This document shows, piece by piece, positions 1 through 5,070 of a DNA stretch of 5,760 nucleotides. The position numbers and the translations under genes were made by a program. How positions within the stretch are numbered: position 1 is the first letter of the stretch; every line of letters starts with the position of its first letter. A model generated the notes under the pieces. It searched no databases. It saw only the letters and a program-made list of their open reading frames with translations, and was not told the origin of the DNA. This DNA comes from Ruminococcus flavefaciens (lineage in GTDB: Bacteria > Bacillota > Clostridia > Oscillospirales > Ruminococcaceae). Location: positions 1 through 5,760 of the forward strand of contig CADBAC010000091.1 in NCBI GenBank assembly GCA_902792495.1, given 5' to 3'.

Positions 1-1189
1 ATTTAAGCTGTAAACCGAAAGCGTTCCAGAATTCCTCATACTTCTCACGCTCGTTCTTGAGCATCTTTTTCAGTTCATTGCTGACTGTCTTTTCAATGCT
101 CTTTGCGATAACTTTGAGCTGTCTGTCGTGCTGGAGCATCTCACGTGAAATGTTAAGTGACAGGTCCTCGCTGTCAACAAGTCCCTTTACGAAGCTGAAA
201 TAGTCAGGGAGAAGGTCAGCGCACTTATCCATGATGAGGATGCCGTTTGAATAAAGCTGGAGTCCCTTTTCGTACTCCTTTGAATAGAAGTCAAAGGGAG
301 CCTTTGACGGGATGTACAGCAGTGCATTATAGCTTGGCATACCCTCGTTCTTTACGTGTGAATATTTCAGAGGCTCGTTGTAATCAAAGAACTTCTCTGT
401 GTAGAAGTGCTTGTAGTCTTCCTCTTTAAGTTCGGACTTGTTCTTCTTCCAGAGCGGAACCATGCTGTTGAGAGTTTCTACCTCTATGAAATCCTCATAT
501 TCCAGAGGCTTCTTGGCTTCCTTATCCTCCTCGGACTGCTCCTTCGGACGGCTGTGAGTTACCTCCATCTTGATGGGGAAACGGATATAGTCGGAATACT
601 TCTTGATAAGTCCCTTTATGCGGTAAGCGTCGAGGAATTCAGTGTAGTTCTCGTCTTCGGTATCTTCCATAAGTTCGAGGATTATCTCAGTACCGACGCT
701 GCTCTTGTCAGCCTCTGTTATCGTGTATCCGTCAGCACCCTCTGACTCCCACTGATAAGCCTTGTCGCTGCCGTAAGCCTTTGATATTACAGTGACCTTC
801 TTGGCAACCATGAAAGCCGAGTAGAAGCCTACACCGAACTGTCCGATTATCTGGTTATCTTCCTCCAGCTTGTTCTCATTCTTGAACTTGAATGAGCCGC
901 TGTTTGCGATAGTACCCAGATTGTTTTCAAGCTCCTCGGCAGTCATACCGATACCGTTATCGGATATTTTAAGAGTACGGCTGTCCTTGTCAGCAGTTAT
1001 CCATATAGCGAAATCATCCTTGCCGAGACCTACTTTATCGTCTGTCAGAGACTTGAAGTAGAGCTTGTCGATAGCATCGCTGGCATTGGATATAAGCTCA
1101 CGGAGGAAAATCTCCTTATGTGTATATATTGAATTGATCATCATGTCCAGAAGTCTTTTGGACTCTGCTTTGAACTGTTTTGTTTCCAT
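1..1189 (-). CDS. htpG: Molecular chaperone HtpG (Hsp90 family), 3' end outside the window
   Basis: This is the N-terminal 396 residues of a bacterial Hsp90, an ATP-dependent cytosolic chaperone dimer that remodels client proteins; the family usually has about 620-650 residues, so roughly the last third is missing. The protein begins [14 protein letters not shown]. The GHKL ATPase domain shows helix motif [15 protein letters not shown] (about residues 29-43, with the presumed catalytic Glu31 and Mg-binding Asn35), SDNGIGM (76-82) and the lid-end motif GQFGVGF (116-122). The middle domain follows and includes LNISREMLQ, which carries the conserved Arg of the family. Start choice: three in-frame ATGs lie at 1204, 1198 and 1189. 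GGAG at 1202-1199 is 9 nt from the ATG at 1189 and overlaps the other two, so 1189 is preferred. The gene runs divergently from tex and has its own CIRCE-controlled promoter. Identity is essentially certain. Confidence 0.97.
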   Translation of the reverse strand, partial: METKQFKAESKRLLDMMINSIYTHKEIFLRELISNASDAIDKLYFKSLTDDKVGLGKDDFAIWITADKDSRTLKISDNGIGMTAEELENNLGTIANSGSFKFKNENKLEEDNQIIGQFGVGFYSAFMVAKKVTVISKAYGSDKAYQWESEGADGYTITEADKSSVGTEIILELMEDTEDENYTEFLDAYRIKGLIKKYSDYIRFPIKMEVTHSRPKEQSEEDKEAKKPLEYEDFIEVETLNSMVPLWKKNKSELKEEDYKHFYTEKFFDYNEPLKYSHVKNEGMPSYNALLYIPSKAPFDFYSKEYEKGLQLYSNGILIMDKCADLLPDYFSFVKGLVDSEDLSLNISREMLQHDRQLKVIAKSIEKTVSNELKKMLKNEREKYEEFWNAFGLQLK

Positions 1190-1198
1190 AAAGAACAT

Positions 1199-1202
1199 CT
1201 CC
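1199..1202 (-). promoter_or_regulatory. Ribosome binding site deciding the htpG start
   Basis: On the minus strand the sequence reads ATGGAGATGTTCTTTATG, with three in-frame ATG codons. The GGAG core lies 9 nt before the last ATG (1189) and is itself inside or adjacent to the two upstream ATGs. This favours 1189 and a product starting METKQF, which matches the usual short N-terminus of HtpG. Confidence 0.7.
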
Positions 1203-1211
1203 ATAGTAAAA

Positions 1212-1238
1212 TTAGCACTCTACCTCTTAGAGTGCTAA
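1212..1238 (-). promoter_or_regulatory. CIRCE operator (HrcA binding site) of htpG
   Basis: The sequence is TTAGCACTC, nine bases, then GAGTGCTAA: a perfect match to the CIRCE inverted repeat bound by the heat-shock repressor HrcA. It starts 4 bp downstream of the htpG -10 box, so the predicted transcription start (about 1236) falls inside it, and it forms the first part of the 5' leader. HrcA binding should block initiation, with release on heat shock when HrcA depends on GroEL for folding. The symmetric operator could in principle be read from either strand, but the only promoter seen is that of htpG. Confidence 0.96.
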
Positions 1239-1330
1239 TTAAAGTATATATCTTTTCTGACTGCAAGTCAATACAGCCTTTGAATTGTTTACAATTTGTT
1301 CATATTTGTTCCTGAGACAGATCATTTCTC
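1239..1330. other. Non-coding stretch upstream of the htpG promoter
   Basis: AT-rich sequence holding the htpG promoter and, 11 bp upstream of its -35 box, a small perfect palindrome AATTGTTTACAATT (1283-1296) followed by related TTGTTC-type tracts. The palindrome could be an operator or an accidental AT-rich symmetry; nothing else supports a function. No gene is visible here. Confidence 0.4.
1243..1271 (-). promoter_or_regulatory. Sigma-A promoter of htpG
   Basis: Read on the minus strand, TTGACT (1271-1266), a 17-base spacer and TATACT (1248-1243) form a near-consensus vegetative promoter. Transcription should begin about 1236, inside the CIRCE operator, about 47 nt before the htpG start codon. 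Strong promoter plus CIRCE is the usual arrangement for HrcA-repressed chaperone genes. Confidence 0.88.
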
Positions 1331-1413
1331 GCTCGCCCACACAAAAGTTTTATTTAAACGATGAGGGCGCACACTGTGCGCCCCTACAATTTGCCGTTAT
1401 ATGTGAATGATTT

Positions 1414-1500
1414 TGTAGGGTACGGCGTCCTCGACGTCCCGAAATTTTTTCGACAGATCGGAGGACGGTAAATGGCGGGCGCTCGGAAAGCGACCCTACA
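1414..1500. repeat. Paired hairpin unit, decayed (87 bp)
   Basis: The left hairpin 1414-1440 (TGTAGGG then a stem closing with CGTCCC) has a G-to-T change relative to the intact copy at 1919. The right hairpin 1477-1500 has stem GGGCGCT with AGCGACC, one mismatch, then CTACA. The linker carries GAAATTTTTTCGACAGATCG. It is the counterpart of the unit at 1919-2005. Confidence 0.8.
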
Positions 1501-1527
1501 ATTCGGCTATTCTGCGTGAATGAATTT

Positions 1528-1554
1528 TGTAGGGGAGCCCGCCCTCGGGCTCCC
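1528..1554 (+). repeat. GTAG-foot hairpin, GGGAGCCCG class
   Basis: TGTAG is followed by a perfect 9-bp stem GGGAGCCCG / CGGGCTCCC with loop CCCT, then GAAATTTTTTCG. Stem plus T-tract also resembles an intrinsic terminator on the plus strand, although the T run begins four bases after the stem. Its right-hand partner is lost or decayed (possibly GCTCGCCCTTACA ending at 1790). Confidence 0.8.
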
Positions 1555-1588
1555 GAAATTTTTTCGATAGATCGGAGGACGGTAAATA

Positions 1589-1610
1589 GCCGCCGCTCGC
1601 TCAGCGGCCG
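1589..1610. repeat. Short dispersed palindromic repeat, copy 1
   Basis: A 22-base sequence containing GCCGCT-CGCTC-AGCGGC (6-bp stem, 5-base loop) occurs identically at 2441-2462. It lacks the GTAG foot of the main repeat family but shares its GC-rich hairpin character and may be a decayed or related member. Confidence 0.7.
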
Positions 1611-1770
1611 TCAGCTTTTGCAAAGGGGAAACCAAAGGAAGGGGGAGAAAAAGAAAACCGCAGCAAAAGTCGGCATTTCTCCCCCCTCCTTAGTTTTCCC
1701 CTCTGCACTCCCCTTCCTTCACCTTCCCCCTCTTTGCCGACTTTTTCTTTTTTATGGTCAGGCTTATATG
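1611..1770. repeat. Purine/pyrimidine inverted-repeat island
   Basis: This stretch interrupts the repeat array between the two long copies. Left arm 1622-1650 (purine-rich, beginning AAAGGGGAAACC) is the inverse of right arm 1676-1704 with 25 of 29 positions matching, around a 25-base loop. A second perfect inverted repeat, AAAAGTCGGCA (1665-1675) with TGCCGACTTTT (1735-1745), overlaps the first so that the two folds compete. A second pyrimidine tract (1709-1732) could also pair with the left arm. Base composition differs sharply from the flanking hairpins. It may be another small mobile repeat inserted into a paired unit; no protein-coding signal is convincing. Confidence 0.6.
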
Positions 1771-1810
1771 CTTGAGCGCTCGCCCTTACATAAATAGAAT
1801 TGTCAGTTTT

Positions 1811-1893
1811 TGTAGGGGCCGCCTTTGGCGGTCCTTTTAAAATTCAGAAATGTTTTATTCTTGCAATGAGGGCGCACACTGTGCGCCCCTACA
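1811..1893. repeat. Paired hairpin unit (83 bp)
   Basis: Left hairpin 1811-1834: TGTAG then a stem built on GCCGCC/GGCGGT with loop TTT. Right hairpin 1870-1893: GGGCGCACACTGTGCGCCC, a 9-bp perfect stem around one base, then CTACA. The two ends belong to different stem classes, showing that left and right hairpins are interchangeable modules. Confidence 0.85.
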
Positions 1894-2084
1894 ATTTGCC
1901 GTTATACGTGAATGATTTTGTAGGGGACGGCGTCCTCGACGTCCCGAAATTTTTTCGACAGATCGGAGAACGGTAAATGACGGGCGCTCGGAAAGCGCCC
2001 CTACAATTCGGCTATTCTCCGTGATATATTTTGTAGGGGAGCCCGCCCTCGGGCTCCCGAAATTTTTTCGATAGATTGAAGGAC
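1866..2084 (+). repeat. Long direct repeat, copy B (219 bp)
   Basis: Second copy of the segment at 1361-1580. Its hairpins are intact, so it is probably nearer the ancestral sequence. It is embedded in a larger symmetric stretch (1811-2104) whose outermost 24 bases are inverted copies of each other with one mismatch. Confidence 0.9.
1919..2005. repeat. Paired hairpin unit (87 bp)
   Basis: Left hairpin 1919-1945: TGTAG, then GGGAC...GTCCC, which closes an 8-bp stem with a 3-base bulge and loop CTC. Right hairpin 1982-2005: GGGCGCT-CGGAA-AGCGCCC, then CTACA. The linker carries CCCGAAATTTTTTCGA and GATCGGAGAACGGTAAAT. It is the intact version of the unit at 1414-1500. Confidence 0.85.
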
Positions 2085-2104
2085 CGCCAAAGGCTGCCCC
2101 TACA
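2032..2104. repeat. Paired hairpin unit (73 bp)
   Basis: Left hairpin 2032-2058 is identical to 1528-1554 (GGGAGCCCG/CGGGCTCCC stem, followed by GAAATTTTTTCG). Right hairpin 2081-2104 is the inverse of the left hairpin at 1811 with one mismatch, then CTACA. This combines a left class from one unit with a right class taken from another. Confidence 0.85.
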
Positions 2105-2149
2105 TACATTATCGGAGAACCATTCATGGGACACGATCATTGCAGTTTA

Positions 2150-2225
2150 TGTAGGGGCGAGTTCCGCTCGCCCGAAAATCCAAGTTTTATTTAAACTATG
2201 AGGGCGCACACTGTGCGCCCCTACA
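2150..2225. repeat. Paired hairpin unit (76 bp)
   Basis: Left hairpin 2150-2173: TGTAG then GGGCGAG-TTCCG-CTCGCCC, perfect 7-bp stem. Right hairpin 2202-2225: GGGCGCACACTGTGCGCCC then CTACA. The unit ends in TGTAGGGGCG and CGCCCCTACA, perfect 10-bp terminal inverted repeats. The linker AAGTTTTATTTAAAC matches the sequence before 1365, so the region 1331-1388 is a copy of this unit that has lost its left end. Confidence 0.88.
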
Positions 2226-2252
2226 ATACGGCTATTCTGCGTGAACGAATTT

Positions 2253-2342
2253 TGTAGGGGACGGCGTCCTCGACGTCCCATTGTTTTACAATGGAATATG
2301 ACTTTTTTGACAAGCTGAGGACGCACACTGTGTGCCCATACA
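2253..2342. repeat. Paired hairpin unit, right end decayed (90 bp)
   Basis: Left hairpin 2253-2279 equals the one at 1919. Right hairpin 2319-2342 is a decayed GGGCGCACA-class copy ending CCATACA instead of CCCTACA. The linker contains an extra perfect hairpin, CCATTGTTTTACAATGG (2278-2294), overlapping the end of the left repeat. Confidence 0.75.
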
Positions 2343-2494
2343 AATGTTACATAATAGCATTTACAAGAAGTGCCAGCGAGCGAAAGCAGATTATGCTAAA
2401 CGTACAGAGTAAGCGAGCTTGCGAGCGAATCGTGGATTGCGCCGCCGCTCGCTCAGCGGCCGAATCGTGACCGCCGGTAGGGGCGTCCCCGCAC
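2343..2494. other. Non-coding stretch between the array and the tex promoter
   Basis: No gene is visible. It holds the second copy of the 22-base palindromic repeat (2441-2462), GAATCGTG twice (about 2426 and 2462), several GCGAGCG tracts, and a lone GTAG-foot sequence GGTAGGGGCGTCCCC (2476-2490) that abuts the tex -35 box. These look like decayed fragments of the same repeat population. Confidence 0.5.
2441..2462. repeat. Short dispersed palindromic repeat, copy 2
   Basis: Identical over 22 bases to 1589-1610, with stem GCCGCT/AGCGGC around CGCTC. The sequences flanking the two copies differ, so the repeated block ends sharply, as expected for an independent small repeat or a hot spot of recombination. 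Confidence 0.7.
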
Positions 2495-2523
2495 TTGATT
2501 TATTTGGGGAGATATGGTATAAT
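2495..2523 (+). promoter_or_regulatory. Extended -10 sigma-A promoter of tex
   Basis: TTGATT (2495-2500), a 17-base spacer and TATAAT (2518-2523), preceded by TG at -15/-14 (TGGTATAAT), give a strong extended -10 promoter. Transcription should start near 2530, leaving a leader of about 33 nt that contains the tex ribosome binding site. No operator is apparent. Confidence 0.88.
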
Positions 2524-2546
2524 GGATGAGTGACAATAATTACATG

Positions 2547-2555
2547 AAGGAAAGG
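2547..2555 (+). promoter_or_regulatory. Ribosome binding site of tex
   Basis: AAGGAAAGG lies 7 nt before the ATG at 2563 and supports that start over later in-frame methionines. Confidence 0.75.
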
Positions 2556-2562
2556 AAACATC

Positions 2563-4866
2563 ATGGATATCAATAAAACTCTTGCCGCTGAATTCGGCTT
2601 AAAACAAGAACACGTAGACAATACCGTCGCTCTCATCGACGACGATAAGACTATACCATTCATCGCCCGTTACCGTAAGGAACTTACAGGCTCTCTCGAC
2701 GATCAGGTGCTCCGTGAGCTCTACGACAGACTCATGTACCTCCGCAACCTCGAAAAGCGCAAGGAGGAAGTTACCAACGCTATCACCGAGCAGGAGAAAA
2801 TGACTCCCGAGATCGAAGCTGCTATCAGTGCCGCCGTTACTCTCGTTGAGGTCGAGGACATCTACCGTCCCTTCAAGCCAAAGAGACGTACCCGTGCAAG
2901 CATTGCCCGTGAAAACGGTCTTGAGCCTCTTGCTGAACTCATCCTCGCTCAGGATAACTCAACCGATCCCGAAAAGGAAGCAGAAGCATTCATCAACGAG
3001 GAAAAGAACGTTCCCGATGTACAGACTGCTATACAGGGCGCTATGGACATAATAGCTGAGGATATCTCAGACGATGCCGACATCAGAAAGAAGCTCCGTA
3101 CTCTCGCAGGCGAAAAGGGCGAAATGGTGTCAAAGGCTTCAGACCCCGAGGCAGAAAGCGTTTACTCCAACTACTACGAATATTCCGAGCCTATCCCGAA
3201 GGTGGCTAATCACCGTGTCCTCGCTATGGACAGAGGCGAAAAGGAAGGCTTCCTCAAGATCGCTGTTACTCTCGATGAAGTTGCAGCTACTGATATTATT
3301 TTCGGCAAATACGTCAAGGCTAACAACGCCTGCGGTGAACTTGTAAGAAATGCCGCTGCTGACAGCTACAAGAGACTTATCTTCCCATCCATTGAGCGTG
3401 AGATACGTTCAGAAATGAGCGCAAACGCAGCTGAGGAATCCATAAAGGTATTCGCTGCAAACCTCCGTCAGATGCTTCTCCAGCCGCCGCTCAAGAGTTC
3501 CGTTATCCTCGGTCTCGACCCCGGCTACGCTCACGGATGTAAGACTGCTGTTATCGACGGCACAGGCAAAGTTCTCGATACAGCTATAATCTATCCCGTA
3601 AGAGAAAGCGCATCTGCTGCTAAGGTAGAAGCCGCTAAGAAGAAGGTCAAGGAATTCATCCAGAAGTACGGCGTAAATGCCATTGCTATCGGAAACGGTA
3701 CTGCTTCCCGTGAGACTGAAAGCTTTGCCGCTGAGATAATCAAGGAAGTACCGCAGGAAGTCAGCTACATGGTAGTCAGCGAGGCAGGCGCTTCAGTCTA
3801 CTCAGCTTCAAAGGTAGCTGCCGAGGAATTCCCTGAGTATGACGTTTCTATCCGTGGCGCTATCTCCATCGCAAGACGTCTTCAGGACCCTCTTGCAGAA
3901 CTTGTAAAGATAGACCCGAAGGCTATCGGTGTCGGTCAGTATCAGCACGATATGCCTCAGGCACGTATGAGCGAAGCCCTCGGCGGTGTTGTTGAGGACT
4001 GCGTTAACTCTGTCGGTGTTGACCTTAACACAGCTTCACATTCCCTCCTCTCCTACATTGCGGGTATCAACGCAACTGTTGCCAAGAATATCGTTGCTTA
4101 CCGTGAGGAGAACGGCAGATTCAATGACCGTAAGGAACTTATGAAAGTGCCTAAGCTGGGCAAGAAGGCATTCGAGCAGTGTGCAGGCTTTCTCCGTGTA
4201 CGTGACGGCAAGAATCCTCTGGACAATACAGCTGTTCATCCCGAAAGCTACAAGGCTGCCGAGTCACTCCTCAGCGAGTGCGGATTCACTCTTGCCGATA
4301 TCGCAGGAAACGGCGCTGAGACTATCAACGAAAAGGCTGAGTCCCTCGGTATCGAGAATATCAGCAAATCACTTGGAATCGGTGTGCCTACCCTCACTGA
4401 CATTATCGGCGAACTTAAAAAGCCCGGCCGTGACCTCCGTGACGAGCTTCCTCCTCCGCTTATGAGAAGCGGCGATATCATGGAGATAAAGGACTTAAAG
4501 CCCGGTATGGAACTTGTGGGCACAGTCCGCAATATCATCGACTTCGGCTGTTTCGTGGATATCGGTGTTCACGAGGACGGTCTGGTACACATCTCACAGA
4601 TATGCAGCAAGTACATCAAGCATCCTCTCGAAGCCGTTAAAGTCGGCGAAGTCGTAAAGGTAAAGGTGCTTGACGTTGACGTTAAGAGAAACCGTATATC
4701 CCTGACTATGATACTCAACGAGGAAGAGGCAAAGAAGGAAAGAGAACAGGCTCGCAGAAATAACAACAACAGGAACAATGACCGCAGAAAGCGCAATGAC
4801 CGCAAGCCAAAGGAATTCGACGCTTCACAGATCCGCAACAGCAGTTTCCGCATAAAGCAGAAATAA
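2563..4866 (+). CDS. tex: Tex family S1 RNA-binding protein
   Basis: Complete 767-residue protein of normal Tex length (family about 720-780). Tex proteins (the bacterial relatives of eukaryotic Spt6) bind nucleic acids through the S1 domain and are linked to transcription and RNA metabolism in the cytoplasm; the exact biochemical role is still loosely defined. Domains: the helical Tex N-terminal region (1 to about 190, with FIARYRKELTGSLDDQ near 33-48); a YqgF-like RNase H fold (about 313-445), with LGLDPG at 317-321; tandem helix-hairpin-helix segments (about 485-545, SVGVDLNTAS through KLGKKAFEQCAGFLR); and an S1 domain (about 647-716, GTVRNIIDFGCFVDIGVHEDGLVHIS). The tail (720-767) is highly charged and Arg/Asn-rich, which probably adds RNA affinity. 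Promoter and RBS are excellent. No frameshift is seen. Confidence 0.97.
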   Translation: MDINKTLAAEFGLKQEHVDNTVALIDDDKTIPFIARYRKELTGSLDDQVLRELYDRLMYLRNLEKRKEEVTNAITEQEKMTPEIEAAISAAVTLVEVEDIYRPFKPKRRTRASIARENGLEPLAELILAQDNSTDPEKEAEAFINEEKNVPDVQTAIQGAMDIIAEDISDDADIRKKLRTLAGEKGEMVSKASDPEAESVYSNYYEYSEPIPKVANHRVLAMDRGEKEGFLKIAVTLDEVAATDIIFGKYVKANNACGELVRNAAADSYKRLIFPSIEREIRSEMSANAAEESIKVFAANLRQMLLQPPLKSSVILGLDPGYAHGCKTAVIDGTGKVLDTAIIYPVRESASAAKVEAAKKKVKEFIQKYGVNAIAIGNGTASRETESFAAEIIKEVPQEVSYMVVSEAGASVYSASKVAAEEFPEYDVSIRGAISIARRLQDPLAELVKIDPKAIGVGQYQHDMPQARMSEALGGVVEDCVNSVGVDLNTASHSLLSYIAGINATVAKNIVAYREENGRFNDRKELMKVPKLGKKAFEQCAGFLRVRDGKNPLDNTAVHPESYKAAESLLSECGFTLADIAGNGAETINEKAESLGIENISKSLGIGVPTLTDIIGELKKPGRDLRDELPPPLMRSGDIMEIKDLKPGMELVGTVRNIIDFGCFVDIGVHEDGLVHISQICSKYIKHPLEAVKVGEVVKVKVLDVDVKRNRISLTMILNEEEAKKEREQARRNNNNRNNDRRKRNDRKPKEFDASQIRNSSFRIKQK

Positions 4867-4901
4867 GTTCAGTAAGCAGTTATCAGAAATCAGAAAGCAG
4901 G

Positions 4902-4921
4902 GGGCGATGCCTACATCGTCC
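4902..4921 (+). other. Stem-loop downstream of tex
   Basis: GGGCGATG pairs with CATCGTCC (7 Watson-Crick pairs and one G:U) around the loop CCTA. It could protect the tex mRNA 3' end or pause polymerase, but it is followed by TATGCCGTAC rather than a U-run, so a terminator call is not justified. Confidence 0.45.
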
Positions 4922-4953
4922 TATGCCGTACACGTATATTATCTTGACGACAT

Positions 4954-5031
4954 TGTAGGGGCGAGTTCCGCTCGCCCGAAATTCCACAAATAATGCGTGA
5001 AAGACAAGGGCGCTCGGAAAGCGCCCCTACA
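4954..5031. repeat. Solitary paired hairpin unit (78 bp)
   Basis: Same family as the large array. Left hairpin 4954-4977 (TGTAG, GGGCGAG-TTCCG-CTCGCCC) and right hairpin 5008-5031 (GGGCGCT-CGGAA-AGCGCCC, CTACA) enclose a linker of about 30 bp. Termini TGTAGGGGCG and CGCCCCTACA are perfect 10-bp inverted repeats. It shows that one unit can exist alone and be inserted between genes. Its right end is 39 bp from the GIY-YIG start codon. Confidence 0.88.
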
Positions 5032-5055
5032 TACGTTTTATTTCATCGGTGCAGC

Positions 5056-5066
5056 TATAATATAAT
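5056..5066 (+). promoter_or_regulatory. Possible -10 region of the GIY-YIG gene
   Basis: Two overlapping TATAAT hexamers (5056-5061 and 5061-5066) lie 4-9 bases before the ATG at 5071. Initiation about 7 bases downstream would place the transcript start at or next to the start codon. No good -35 hexamer is seen at the right distance (ACGTTT or TTATTT), so this may instead be chance in an AT-rich leader. Confidence 0.4.
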
Positions 5067-5070
5067 AACC

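Larger units (their letters stand above)
1361..1580 (+). repeat. Long direct repeat, copy A (220 bp)
   Basis: This segment matches 1866-2084 over its whole length with roughly ten differences and one single-base gap, by eye about 95% identical. It contains three hairpin repeats and a half: the right end at 1365-1388, the unit 1414-1500 and the left hairpin 1528-1554. Copy A carries more decay in the hairpins (TGTAGGGT at 1414, CGACCCTACA at 1491-1500) than copy B, which keeps the intact forms. The resemblance extends upstream of 1361 to a third partial copy at 2167-2201. Confidence 0.9.
1811..2104. repeat. Composite stretch bounded by 24-bp inverted repeats
   Basis: Bases 1811-1834 and 2081-2104 are inverted copies of each other with a single mismatch, enclosing three consecutive paired units (294 bp in all). 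The ends match those of a small non-autonomous mobile element, but each end is also just one member of the GTAG-foot hairpin family, so the symmetry may come from reuse of the same hairpin class. No clear target-site duplication was found next to the ends. Confidence 0.65.
1331..2342. repeat. Array of paired GTAG-foot hairpin repeats (REP/BIME-like)
   Basis: About fifteen short hairpin repeats fill this stretch. Left-type repeats read TGTAG followed directly by a GC-rich stem-loop that begins GGG and ends CCC. Right-type repeats are the same in inverse orientation, a stem-loop followed directly by CTACA. They alternate left-right to make units of 73-90 bp, separated by mostly 25-27 bp spacers that are themselves related (for example CGGCTATTCTGCGTGAA). 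Right ends lie at 1388, 1500, about 1790 (decayed), 1893, 2005, 2104, 2225 and 2342 (decayed). Left ends lie at 1414, 1528, 1811, 1919, 2032, 2150 and 2253. The layout resembles REP/BIME elements; this family assignment is inference. Stop-containing frames and repeat-borne ORFs make coding unlikely. Confidence 0.85.
4867..5070. other. Intergenic stretch between tex and the GIY-YIG gene
   Basis: Contains a hairpin GGGCGATG-CCTA-CATCGTCC (4902-4921, 8 bp with one G:U pair if transcribed) 35 bases after the tex stop, short CAGAAATCAGAAAGCAG-type direct repeats before it, and the 78-bp paired repeat unit at 4954-5031. The hairpin has no T-tract, so no canonical intrinsic terminator for tex is visible. 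Confidence 0.55.

Noticed and set aside
407..1061. Open frames on the plus strand across htpG
   Set aside because: They are antisense to an unmistakable Hsp90 coding sequence and have no independent coding or initiation signals.
1283..1296. AATTGTTTACAATT palindrome as an operator upstream of htpG
   Set aside because: Short AT-rich symmetry is expected by chance in such a leader and no known regulator site is matched; recorded only as part of the non-coding stretch.
1516..1797. Open reading frame of 93 codons on the plus strand inside the repeat region
   Set aside because: It runs through hairpin repeats and the purine/pyrimidine island, has no ribosome binding site, and its translation is low-complexity Arg/Ser/Pro sequence without a recognisable fold.
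1811..2104. Insertion sequence with 24-bp terminal inverted repeats
   Set aside because: No transposase is encoded, the interior consists of the same short paired units found outside it, and no target-site duplication is evident.
1855..2127. Open reading frame of 90 codons on the minus strand inside the array
   Set aside because: It is composed almost wholly of repeat units, and the matching copy at 1361-1580 does not keep the frame as a gene would; there is no start signal.
1331..2342. CRISPR array
   Set aside because: Repeats are paired inverted hairpins with related, not unique, spacers of about 25 bp, units vary in sequence and length, and no cas gene is present.
4902..4921. Intrinsic terminator of tex
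   Set aside because: The stem is plausible but it is not followed by a T-tract.
4993..5070. Upstream ATG start giving a 130-residue GIY-YIG protein
   Set aside because: The extra 26 residues come from the repeat unit and an AT-rich leader, there is no ribosome binding site, and the family normally begins at the YIYIL motif.
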